NCBI GenBank assembly: GCA_022559985.1
Contig: JAFJTR010000159.1
Location: 1 to 29,141 of the forward strand
Direction: 5' to 3'
Source of the DNA: Parastagonospora avenae f. sp. tritici 18332-5
Taxonomy: Eukaryota; Ascomycota; Dothideomycetes; Pleosporales; Phaeosphaeriaceae
DNA: 29,141 bases
Both the position numbers and the translations under genes were made by a program. Positions 8,785 through 18,205 of this stretch are shown piece after piece; position 1 is the first letter of the stretch; each line of letters opens with the position of its first letter. The notes under the pieces are model-generated. The model was given only the letters and a program-made list of their open reading frames with translations, was not told the origin of the DNA and made no database searches.

Positions 8785-9363
8785 ATGGCCACTCCTCATA
8801 TACTACGTCTGCCTGTGGAGCTTCACCTGGGCGTGATCGAAAAGCTAGAGATCCAAGATCGTGTCCGACTTGCCTCCACGAATCGCCACTTCCGCTCGAT
8901 CATGAAGCCCCCATCACATAACGAGTTCCTCAAGGCTGAAGTAGACAACTGGGCGAAAGACAAGGGCTTGTTCGCATGCAGTGGCTGCGTTTGTTTCTGT
9001 CGCTTTGGGGACTTCGCCGATGACATGAAGAAAGGCAAACGTACTCGCGGTGGAGCCGATGCTGTCAACAGACTGTGTCTGAGATGCGGAGTGACTCACG
9101 GCTTGTATGTTCCTGGAAAACCTGCCGTGATATACGGCAGAGCTCGCATGCTTTGTCGGATCTGCGGCACCTTCCCCGACCTCGCGACTCGCCAAAGCGC
9201 TTGTGTGGAGTGTGCAACAGGGACACCGTATCTTGCAGCAAGCTCGACGAACCCAGTCTTTCATCGTTATGCGCCCCGTCATGATGGCACAATCCGTTCC
9301 ACACGAGTTGACTTTGACAAGCCGCCGATGGATGAGCTATATGGGAACTGGCCAGACTCTTAG
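8785..9363 (+). CDS. F-box protein with four cysteine pairs
   Basis: The frame encodes 192 residues from the ATG at 8785 (GTC ATG GCC); an ATG five codons earlier (8770) is also possible. An F-box-like segment covers about residues 5-45 (ILRLPVELHL, ASTNRHFRSI). F-box proteins connect substrates to SCF ubiquitin ligases through Skp1. The rest carries cysteine pairs at 65/68 (plus 70 and 72), 98/101, 124/127 and 140/143, a spacing that could bind one or two zinc ions. This pairing of an F-box with a Cys-rich tail is common in uncharacterised dothideomycete proteins. The substrate is unknown. Single exon, no overlap with neighbours. Confidence 0.78.
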   Translation: MATPHILRLPVELHLGVIEKLEIQDRVRLASTNRHFRSIMKPPSHNEFLKAEVDNWAKDKGLFACSGCVCFCRFGDFADDMKKGKRTRGGADAVNRLCLRCGVTHGLYVPGKPAVIYGRARMLCRICGTFPDLATRQSACVECATGTPYLAASSTNPVFHRYAPRHDGTIRSTRVDFDKPPMDELYGNWPDS

Positions 9364-9766
9364 GCAACCTGACGAGCCCACCGACATCTGACAGCGCCTT
9401 GCACTACACCTTCACGAGCGATCGAGAGCGCCAATCACTCCTTATGCAGTCTCGTTCGAGCCTTACGCAACTTTCATTGATGATCACTCTCATTTATCGG
9501 TCCACGAACCCACAATGCTACCTTGCTATGCTGCTGTATCCCATACTAGGTATTAGTGTTTGCGACATCGTTCAGTATAACGTTCGCAAATTCATCTACC
9601 TGTCCACCACGTCATGCTCCCCGTCATAATTCACATGTTGAACAATGTCCATAAAGCTCACATATCAAGAGAATCTAGGCACTTACAGCATCTGCTACGA
9701 GGTTTCATCGTTTCGCACCATCGCTCTTAACCTATCTACCTACTGGTGTTGCCATACACAATACGC
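9364..9766. other. Intergenic: promoter side of the LRGG-motif gene
   Basis: No supported gene. The region is the 5' flank of the plus-strand gene starting at 9767. Confidence 0.5.
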
Positions 9767-11404
9767 ATGACGCTGATTTCCACCATGGGTCCCGCAAGTG
9801 AGCTCACTCACAGAGAATCTGATGTACAGCCAGAGCAGCCCGTGCCGCAGCGGCCAAAGAACTTCTTCAAGCGCCTCTCGTCAGGCTTCTCTTCGATGTT
9901 GCCAACTGCCCCATGGCGTAAAGGCAAAGCGAAGAAGCATCGAATACGACCAACTACAGCACCAGTTCCTGGTCGTGGCTTCACATACGGCACTACACGT
10001 GATAACCCGCGTCTACCAGTCAGCCAACAACCCCATGCTCCACAAGTCGACATCCCACAACTCTCCGAACCTCAATACTGTTCGTATGACCCAAACACAT
10101 ACCACTCTTTCCCAAGCATCGAACAAAAGCGATGCGGCTTCTGCGGCTTATGTCCACCGTCCAGCGCATCTGGATTCTCAGCCGCCGACGAACCATGCAT
10201 TCACTGCCAAACCAGAAGTCCCTTCTCCCATCTCGCCACTCTTAACGGCCAGACGAGAAGTACCTCCGCAATCCCAAACACGCTCGCACAAATCATAGCT
10301 AACTCACTAGCAGCCGAAGCCGGCCCCCGCCGAGTCCCCCCCTCCACCGCCTTAACCCGCTATGCAAACCCACCACGTACATCCTCCCTCCCGCACAACC
10401 TCATCCCATCATACTCCCGCCTCCTCCCATCCTCATCCTCCACCCGCAGCCACACCCGCCCAAAATCACCCCGCCTCCACCACCTCTCCCTCCTCCCCGG
10501 CGCCCAAGCCCACCCCTACGTGCACCGCCGCGAAGTCGACGCGCACCTCGCCGCCATCCGCGCCGGCACGCCGAGCCCGTTGCGGCGCAGCATCGATGAA
10601 GGCCAGCGCGCGGAGGCGACGGGCGGCACGTATCAGGATTTCTCGAGGACGGTGTTTTATGGCACGACGACGACGTCGGCAAGGGTGTGGAGGGCGGAGA
10701 GTGGGGAGATGAGGCGGGAGGTTAGGGTTCAGGGGATGGTTCGGGTGCAGGAGAGTAGGGAGAGGTGGGAGGGGGGAAGTGTGAGGAGAGAGGGTGGAAA
10801 CAGGGGTGGTAACACAGGTCTTGATACCGAGACAGCTCCGGTTGTTAATGGTATGAGGTTGGAACTTAGGGGTGGGAGTGAGGTGCCGAGACTGAGAGGT
10901 GGTGGTTTACCTTATCGGTATAGTGCAGGAGACGTGTCCCCTTTTGACGCAGACCAACCTATCCCATGTCTCAGAGGTGGCGCCGGTTCGCGCACTCATG
11001 TCCCACCTACACTCTACTGGCTCGCTGGCGGTACGGGTAGACCTGTCACGATTAGTAGTTGGAACAAAGAGAAGGGGAAGAAGAGACAGGGGGGTTTGTT
11101 GGGGAGGGTGATGTATGGGGCCAGCAGCGGGCGGGAATATGCGAGCGATGTTGGAGATGGGAGAAGGGAGAGTATTGAGGGAAGTGTGAACAGTGGGAAA
11201 GTGACGGTTGGATCGGGCAGTGTGCGAAGTGTGCCTGTTGGGGCGGAAGAAGCTCCTCCGGCAGCCATTCCATTGCCTGAAACACCTGCTGGGGAAGCTC
11301 GTGAGACTGAGGTACGATCAGAGATTGTTGAAGAGGCGGTACGAGAGAACGTAGAGCATACGGCGACAGGTGTGAACGTAGGACAAGCAGCAAGAAATTT
11401 ATAG
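9767..11404 (+). CDS. Uncharacterised disordered protein with Cys cluster and three LRGG motifs
   Basis: One exon encodes 545 residues from the ATG at 9767; a second ATG six codons on (9785, CACC ATG GGT) has a better context and gives 539 residues. I do not recognise a family. The N-terminus is basic (FFKRLSS, KGKAKKHR, about 33-60). A cysteine cluster CGFCGLC at 123-129 with CIHC at 144-147 could hold a metal. Residues about 190-275 are Pro/Ser/Arg-rich. Three LRGG tetrapeptides follow at 367-370, 376-379 and 402-405, and the C-terminus is acidic. The first half of the gene is C-rich and the second half G-rich. It converges with the next gene, their stops about 100 bp apart. Length, a clean frame and shared motifs support a real gene; function is unknown. 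Confidence 0.72.
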   Translation: MTLISTMGPASELTHRESDVQPEQPVPQRPKNFFKRLSSGFSSMLPTAPWRKGKAKKHRIRPTTAPVPGRGFTYGTTRDNPRLPVSQQPHAPQVDIPQLSEPQYCSYDPNTYHSFPSIEQKRCGFCGLCPPSSASGFSAADEPCIHCQTRSPFSHLATLNGQTRSTSAIPNTLAQIIANSLAAEAGPRRVPPSTALTRYANPPRTSSLPHNLIPSYSRLLPSSSSTRSHTRPKSPRLHHLSLLPGAQAHPYVHRREVDAHLAAIRAGTPSPLRRSIDEGQRAEATGGTYQDFSRTVFYGTTTTSARVWRAESGEMRREVRVQGMVRVQESRERWEGGSVRREGGNRGGNTGLDTETAPVVNGMRLELRGGSEVPRLRGGGLPYRYSAGDVSPFDADQPIPCLRGGAGSRTHVPPTLYWLAGGTGRPVTISSWNKEKGKKRQGGLLGRVMYGASSGREYASDVGDGRRESIEGSVNSGKVTVGSGSVRSVPVGAEEAPPAAIPLPETPAGEARETEVRSEIVEEAVRENVEHTATGVNVGQAARNL

Positions 11405-11504
11405 TAATTCTACCCATATATAACTCCATAAATAAACCTTGAGCATTCCTTTCGTAATATCTCATGTTTCTAGGTCAGTTTCGTACCCTGCAAATCAATC
11501 CACT

Positions 11505-12653
11505 TCAACTCATCAAGCCCTCTAACTGCTCCCCACTAATCGTCGTCTTAACCCTCGGCCTCTTGCCCGCCGCTTTCTTCTTCTCTCCCCCTCCCCCTGC
11601 CCCTCCACTCCCCCCTCTCTGACTCTCCACCGCCGCCTCATGTTCGATATTCTTCACCGCCCTCGAAATCGCCACACTATACCCGCCAATCCACTCGCCC
11701 CAGCTCTTCTTCCCTCCCTCCTCGTCCGCATGTATGACTTCCATCGACGAACTAACCGACCTAGGCGGCGGTCTAGCCTTAGAAGAGTTGTTTGGGGACG
11801 AAGATGAAGCAACCGCAGCCCTTCTCTGCTCAAGGAACGAGCGCGCAACATTCTGCGCCGCGCTCACGCCCGATTGGATGTGTTTTACGTCGTCGACGCT
11901 GACGGACGCGGGGAGCGGGATGCGGTAGGATCCGGAGAGGGTTACGTGTCTTCCACTTTCCTTCCCAGTTGTACTTTCGCGTGAGATGTCTTCTACATCG
12001 TCCTCATCCTCACGCTCAGCGTGTTTCCCACGCGGTCGAAACGCAGCTAGATCCTGCCTTGCTACTTCGAGTTCGCCTTCTAGTCGCACGAGTTCGTCGA
12101 CGCCTGAGTCGGCGTCGGCACGGGGGAGTTCTTCCACGTCTTCGTCGTCTTCATCGTCCACTTTGGACTTGATGGAAGTGGAGGCTAACGTGGGAACTTG
12201 CGCCTGACTCGACGCTTTCCTGCCCTTACCCCGTCGCCGCGGCGAGCGCCCTGGTCGGTCTAGATTCCCAGACTTGTACAGTTCTTCGACTTTGGCTTCG
12301 AGGCCGTGGACACGGGATTTGAGGGCTTCGATTTCTGTGGGTGTGGGTACTTCGGCGGAGGCTTTATCTTTGCTTGTAGAAGCTGGGGTGGTGGGCGTGG
12401 GATCTTTGTTGAGTTTCCGGGGTTTGCGACGGGGGGTTTTGTTTGGGGTATCGGTTGGGGAGTCTTGGGTTGGCTTCGGCGTTGGTGTAGGTTTGCTCTT
12501 TGTTTCTTTCTCTTTTCCTAGCACGATACCGCCAGCTGAGCCTGCTCGTCCAGTTGTGGTGTTCTGAGTTGTTGCTTTTTGTGATCGGGCTTGCTTTGGC
12601 GCTGGCGTCGTTGTTGTCGGATTGGGACCAGGTGATGATGATTTGGACGCCAT
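11505..12653 (-). CDS. Uncharacterised low-complexity protein with short coiled coil and conserved C-terminal block
   Basis: A single exon encodes 382 residues starting MASKSSSPGP. Residues 1-100 are Thr/Pro/Lys-rich and probably disordered. A heptad-like segment at about 104-128 (TEIEALKSRVHGLEAKVEEL) may form a coiled coil, a basic patch RRRGKGRK lies at about 139-146, and an acidic run (DDEDDEDVEE) at 166-175. The most protein-like part is 240-278 (SGSYRIPLPASVSVDDVKHI, then AARSFLEQRR-like helix) together with 316-345 (KSWGEWIGGY, then SRAVKNIEHE). The C-terminus has a nuclear-localisation-like basic segment (KKAAGKRPRVK, about 359-369). I do not recognise a named family. Its 3' end faces the preceding gene across a spacer of about 100 bp. 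Confidence 0.72.
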   Translation of the reverse strand: MASKSSSPGPNPTTTTPAPKQARSQKATTQNTTTGRAGSAGGIVLGKEKETKSKPTPTPKPTQDSPTDTPNKTPRRKPRKLNKDPTPTTPASTSKDKASAEVPTPTEIEALKSRVHGLEAKVEELYKSGNLDRPGRSPRRRGKGRKASSQAQVPTLASTSIKSKVDDEDDEDVEELPRADADSGVDELVRLEGELEVARQDLAAFRPRGKHAEREDEDDVEDISRESTTGKESGRHVTLSGSYRIPLPASVSVDDVKHIQSGVSAAQNVARSFLEQRRAAVASSSSPNNSSKARPPPRSVSSSMEVIHADEEGGKKSWGEWIGGYSVAISRAVKNIEHEAAVESQRGGSGGAGGGGEKKKAAGKRPRVKTTISGEQLEGLMS

Positions 12654-13648
12654 GACGAACGGAACGTCACTGAGTCACTGGCGAATAGTGAAGAGAGTGA
12701 GTTGCTTATAGAGCTGGCGTCGACAGTTATTACACCGGTGAATATATGTCCTTAAGTGACTGGGAGCATTATGGATGTGCTATCACTCTGAAGAAGCTAC
12801 AGGAGAAAGTCTGAGTCCTGAAGCACGTATTGCAATCCAAACAGGAATTCGAGGTTGGACAATATGCAGGGTCCATCTGACTGACGTATGAGGGGCGAAG
12901 GTGCAGGGGTGTCCCAGGCGTATCCAAGCGAGCAGGCGGGAGCGATCGATGTCAACGGTGATCATCAACGGCGACGCGTCGATGCAAACTGCATGTTCTT
13001 TAATGTTGTATCGTCGTCGGTAGAGAGACATGCTGCTGATGTGCTGTTATTGCAGTGAGTGCAGCGCCGAACATCACCAATGGGATGCAAACACGTACCA
13101 AAAAGGGCTTGAGTGGAGTGGATAATCTCTTCAGCAAGCTGTCTAGTTGCTAAATACATGCCCGAGCACCCTTACGTCTATTTTGAAGGAAACTGTTTGT
13201 TGCCGCTCACCGCAATCGTAATATCAATCACCTCCATCTCTGAACTGCTCCCCACCAGCCTACAGACGCATGCCTGTTATCGAAAAGATGGCCAACCATA
13301 TAGATTTTGATCCCAGCGTATATGAAAGAGAGGGGATGCAATGGAAAACCAACAACTTTTGGAAAACAGTGTGCATAAGGAAAGCCATGATCGTAAGGAG
13401 TCATGGCCGCATGGCCATCGATCGTACCGAGGTATTGTGCAGCCAATACAAAAGGGAAGCAGGGCATAAACAGGTAATGCAACAATAGTCGAGACCGCCA
13501 TCGAGGACAAGAGCTGTCCATCGGTTGAACAAACTGCAATGTCTCATGAAAACTCCATCACGCCGGGAAATGTGCGCGACGTTGCGATCATGCTCGAATA
13601 AAATCAGGGAAAAATCCGCGAACAAGCCAGGTGTCAATGCGTGTCCAC
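12654..13648. other. Intergenic, no supported gene
   Basis: About 1 kb contains the promoter of the minus-strand gene starting at 12653 and the 3' flank of eIF4B. Open frames occur on both strands (up to about 100 codons), but they overlap one another and have no motifs. I see no repeat structure. Confidence 0.5.
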
Positions 13649-15644
13649 CTAGGATGCAATTGCACGAGTTGGAGGTCCGCGGCGGCCCTGAGTCTTCTTG
13701 GGCTTCGCTACCGTACTCCAGCCATCGTCGTCCAATTTCTCGGTCGTGGTGCCTTCGGCGGCGGGTGACGCATCGTCCTTGCGTCTCCAAGCTCCAGCTG
13801 ACTTCGGAGGATCACGGACAACCTCTTGTGGCTTCACAGTCTTGTCGTCCACGATCTCGCCCTCGGCATCCTCGTCCTGGCCTGCTACGGTGCCCTCCTC
13901 GTTATCTCGCTGGAGGATCTCAAAGTTCGCCTTTGGCTTCTCCTCAGAAGGAGACTTCGCCTTATCAGCAGGGGCAGCGTCTTTGGCGGCAGCAGCCTTC
14001 TCGGCTTCCTTGGCCTTCCTCTCTTCGCGAGCCTTGTCGTCAGCCTCCTTCTTTTGTCGCAGCTCAAGCTGCTTCTTCTCCTCGATCTCCTTCTCGCGAG
14101 CTGCTGTGTCGATTGGACGAGCTGCGCCGAAGGGGTTAGGCTTGTTCGAAGAGGAAGCTGCCTCTGCTTGTGGCTGAGCCTCGGAGACTGTTCGCTTAGC
14201 GAGGTTGAGCCTTGGGCGGCCAGCAGGCGCAGCAGCTGCGGGTGCAGGGGAAGATGGCGTGCTGGCATCCGGAGTGCCTGTGGGGGATGCGGACGCGGGA
14301 GCATCTGGGCGCATCTTGGTACGCCACTGGCTGTCCTGATCAGCTGCGGTGGGCGCTCTCTCTACGGGAGGTGGGCGCTCCGATGGCTGGAACTCGCGAC
14401 GGGGTCCGCGAGAACCGCTGTCCTCACGGCCTTCACCCCAGGCTGGGGATTGCCTGTGCTCGCGAGCACCACCTTGGAAGCTCGGTTGCCTGCCTTCTCT
14501 TGCCATAGCGTTTGGTGCTGCTGCTGCAGGGGAGAGAGGACCCTTGCGCTCCCAGTTGCCGAAGTCGCGCTCCTTTCCGTCGCCGGCGAAGGGAGGAGGT
14601 CTGCGGCGCTCGCCTCGGTCGCTGCCTGCGTCGGAGGCAGCATCGTAACCACCGCCGCCACGGCTGAAGCCACCGCCGCGGTCAGATGTGCGTCGCTGGC
14701 CGGGAAGATCTGGTAGGGGTCCCTTTCGGGTCCAGTCGGTGATTTCTCTGGCCTCGGAGCGACCCTCTTTGGCTGTAGTCATGTCAGTATGACATTATAT
14801 CAAGTGAAAGGTGTGTACGTACGAGGCTCGGCAACGCTGACCCTGACATTTCTGCCCTGGAATTGCGTGCCAGACAGTGCGAGAGCCTTCTTCAGGCCAT
14901 CGACAGAGCCAAATTCAACGTAACCGAAACCTTTCGGCTTGCGATCCAGCTTGTCCTCGACAATGCGTACGTTTGTGACTTCGCAGTCGGCGAAGAAGTC
15001 GTTCACGTCACCTTCGGTGGCGTCGAAAGACAAGTTGCCCAAGTGGGCGGTATACGGGGGCTTAGAGGGGAGCGGGAGCTCCTCGCGCATGGCGAATCCA
15101 CGGTCGGCTATATATATGTCAGCACATGTAGAGAAGGTGCGGCTACGGTACCCACCAAAGCTGCCTCCACGGTCTGCTCCAAATCCTCCTCCACCGGAAG
15201 AGCCAAAAGTTGGGCGGTCGCCTCCATAGCCGGAGCTGCTGCCGCCACCTGGTGCGGTGTTAGTATATCAACAACTCGAGAAGCGCATGCTGGAATGCGC
15301 AGGGGTTAATTTACCTCCGCCTATATAGTGTCAGCATGAGTGGTTACAAAAATTGGTGTGAGGCTACTCACGAGGCATTGGCATATCCTCCATCTCGTCA
15401 GCCCATGATCCAAGAGCTACAGTCTGTCAGTTGTCTGCGTGCGCAAAGCGGGGCCGGATTCGCGTACACTGGTCGCCTAGGAAGTCTCCCAGGGACATCT
15501 TCTCTTGCTTCTTCTTGGGCGCTGCACACAAAAACCGTCAGCCATGTCGTTCTCAAATTTGTCGCTGCACGGCGCGGGGCAAAAAAGCCGCCTGGGAGGC
15601 GCGGCGTGCCTGTCCCGCGCCGAAAAAACAGGCTGCATACCCAT
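13649..15644 (-). CDS. TIF3: Eukaryotic translation initiation factor 4B
   Basis: eIF4B stimulates the eIF4A helicase and binds RNA and the 40S subunit during mRNA recruitment. I rebuilt seven coding exons: 15641-15644 (only ATGG), 15468-15521, 15372-15416, 15315-15320 (6 nt), 15156-15248, 14823-15107 and 13649-14772. Together they give 1611 nt and 536 residues. Introns are 119, 51, 51, 66, 48 and 50 bp with GT-AG ends. The N-terminus is MAPKKKQEKMSLGDFLGDQ, then SWADEMEDMPMP. A Gly-rich segment (35-65) precedes an RRM at about 84-160 with RNP2 AHLGNL and RNP1 KGFGYVEF. Two WxRKGPL motifs follow, then a Lys/Glu/Ala-rich helical region and a C-terminal GWSTVAKPKK. Gene structure and motifs agree with fungal eIF4B. 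It is divergent from the Tim17-like gene. Confidence 0.93.
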
Positions 15645-15951
15645 GATTGCGGTTTTGGTTGGCAACGCGCAGTGAATTTCCGCGCGCTGTCGTGGTAGGT
15701 ATAGAGAGCGGTCTCTTGCTCTCGGTCGCTGTAGTTGGTGGTTGTGGGGTGGAGTCGGTGCGTGGACAAGGTCCACCAGTTTTCGGGAAATGTGCTAAAG
15801 ACTGCTTTTCGTTGGGTGGCCGCTTAGTCACCGCCCTACATCATTTTACCTCGAGATCCCGACTCTCCGATACCTCGAATCCAACAACCTCATCTCTAGT
15901 CTGACGCCAGCGCAACATTTTCCTGCGGTGGTTTGCTTCAATGAACGAGCA
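15645..15951. promoter_or_regulatory. Divergent promoter between eIF4B and the Tim17-like gene
   Basis: A 307-bp gap lies between the eIF4B ATG (15644, minus) and the ATG at 15952 (plus). No TATA box or known factor site stands out. Confidence 0.5.
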
Positions 15952-16910
15952 ATGACCAAGCGGTACGACCCGATACAGGTCACCCTTCCCCTCGATGTAG
16001 CACAATCAGCCGCTTCTGTTGGTGTCGCAACTGGTATGTGCGATTCGGTCTTAGTGCTTCCGTTATTGTACACATATTTTTCTAATTCAGACCTCGTCAT
16101 CCACATTTGCGAATGAGGTTCGCCATGTGAATGCTATTGTTTTTTTGGCTTCTCGAGTACAACCCGTCCTACCTGCCAAGTCACATCACGTGCGCCCCAT
16201 ATCTCGAATTGCGAAGCACAACACCAACTCAATCACAGTTCAATAAGCTAACCATACTAGCCGTCCCGGGATTGGCCATAGGCGCCTTCTACGGAACCCT
16301 CAAAACGACGACCCCCGCCCTCTTCTCTATCGCCTCAGGCGCACAATGCTTCGCCATAGGTACCACCTTCTGGACAGCCAGGACCGCCATTCTCCACCAA
16401 GATGGCCTGCAAAACTGGTGGAATGTCACCCGCGGCGCCTCAATGATCCCTCGCAATGACCAGAGCCCTTCTCCTTCAGACAAGGTCCGCGCCTCAACCA
16501 TTGCCGGTACATTCACCGGCGTCAGTCTAGGCCTACTTTTCCGGGGCCCGCGCAATGTCATCCCCGGAGCCATCATGTTCACCTTGTTCGGCTGGGGTGG
16601 CCAGAAAGGCTACAACTTCCTCGACAAACGTAACTCGCAGGAACTTCGGGAGCAGGCGCAGCTCAAAGCCTTGGGTGATGATAGGCCGAAGGAGACGCTT
16701 GTGCAGAAGTTCGCGAAAAGCAAGTGGAGCCCCATGAGTGTTTTGACAGATGAGCAGTATGAAGAGATGCTGCAGGAGAAGTTGCTGAAGGTCGAGGCGG
16801 ATATTGCCATCATTGATGAGAGGATCGAGGCGGTGAAGAAGATGGCGATCGAAGAGGAGGGGCGGCGAGCGCTGAGAGAGCAACAGGAGGGGTCGAAAGA
16901 GGAGAAGTGA
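15952..16910 (+). CDS. Tim17/Tim22/Tim23-like membrane protein
   Basis: Exon 1 (15952-16033) reads MTKRYDPIQV then TLPLDVAQSA and ends at a strong GTATGT donor in phase 1. The main exon continues to 16910. The only acceptor I found that keeps the phase is ACTAG at 16260 (branch-like CTAAC just before it). That gives a 227-bp intron, long for this window, and a 243-residue protein; a small extra exon inside it is possible. The body has glycine-rich helices, including AVPGLAIGAFYGTL and IAGTFTGVSLGLLFRGPRNV, then IPGAIMFTLFGWGGQ, which resembles the RGxPR...P.A.....G signature of the Tim17 family. The last 50 or so residues form a charged coiled coil. Probably an inner mitochondrial or peroxisomal membrane protein; its exact role is unknown. 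Confidence 0.72.
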
Positions 16911-18205
16911 TTTTCATTTATACTCTCGGACGTCTTATACTCATCTCTTTGACACGTCTCTCACCTTCTTGATACCGATTTCACATCTTCTAGCCGAATG
17001 CTTCATATTGTATTACATCAAGCTCATTGTTCTCGCTCACCGTCCCATCTGGATATCGCCTTATTTTTGACTTTCCGGTCATCCAGTGTCTCTCTCCGCA
17101 CCTATTCCATATTGCTATGTCAGCCTAGCCAGATATGCTACTATGCATGATTGCATCTCAGCTACGGCATGAACGTATTGACATAGTCCTGGCGTTGATA
17201 TCGGAGGCAGCTGGTGAGAGCCATGTGGCATCGTGAATAGAGACGCATCAGTTTGACACTGAGAACATGTCTCAGGACACGCTTGAGAGGATGCATGGTG
17301 TTGCGAAAGCATGCTATCAGAGAGTAATCACCAACGTGAGTATGTTATGCTGGCCTCGTTGTGTGCTGACAGATGAACAGTTGGTGTGGCAATTTGAGCG
17401 ACTTTGTACCATGCACGAGTCGTTATGGGCGACGCAACTCACCTACACCCATTCCAAACGGCAATGGACGCATACAGATGTCTTTGTTTTCTGCTGTCTC
17501 GTCTCAGATGACAAGTATCGCAATACTCCGGCTTCGCCCGCTGCGCATACGAACCGCATCTTTCACTTGAGCGCATACAACTCAAAATACACTCTCTCAC
17601 CTCGCATCCCGCACTCACACCAACTCGAACATCATCGCCTCACACCTCAAAATCGTAACCACCTTTACCTCCTCTATAACGCCCCTAAATCAAACTTACC
17701 TCATCGAGCAGTTCACACGACCAGTTGCACTTGGTTACCCAAGTTGGAAAGTTGGCGGATCACCGCCTTCTTTAAGTTGCAGGTGGTACGTGAGTTCGAC
17801 ACTCTGGCTGGAGGGTAAATGAGAGCAAATCCGTCCACTCACGAGCACGAGGTGCTAGAATCAACAGTATAAAAAAAGGCTTTAAGAATATCAACATTAC
17901 GAGGAATTATATAACCAGCCGGTTTTCGGTCACAACAGGACGTGTTCTCTTTTTGCTGGGGTGATGGCCTTGGCGGTTTTATGCCTTTTTTGCCGGCGCA
18001 GAAGAGCGGAGGGACTGCGCAGCGTTGCTGAGCGTCTGCTGAGCTACTAAGGTTTCAACGTTGTCAAAGCATGAATTAAGATGCCGCCTTCATAAATTCT
18101 CCGCGATCGCGCTGTGCCGCAGAATGCTATATATTTTCCACACTTTGCCAGCAATTACGCAAGGAGCATACCTTCTTTGCGCGCATCTTTCTACAGTAGG
18201 CATTA
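16911..18205. other. Intergenic between convergent genes; one doubtful plus-strand frame
   Basis: A plus-strand frame at 17267-17818 (183 codons, start near MSQDTLERMH) is the only sizable one. It contains a GTGAGT and a nearby CTGACAG that could be an intron, but the composition (His, Thr, Ser, Pro) looks random and no family fits. The rest of this 1.3-kb gap holds the 3' flanks of two convergent genes. Confidence 0.35.

Noticed and set aside
13826..14716. Plus-strand open frame of 296 codons opposite eIF4B
   Set aside because: It is antisense to the eIF4B coding region and its Leu/Ser-rich composition follows from the opposite strand's codon use.
17267..17818. 183-codon plus-strand frame in the 16.9-18.2 kb gap
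   Set aside because: No recognisable family, random-looking composition and uncertain start; kept only as a note in the intergenic entry.
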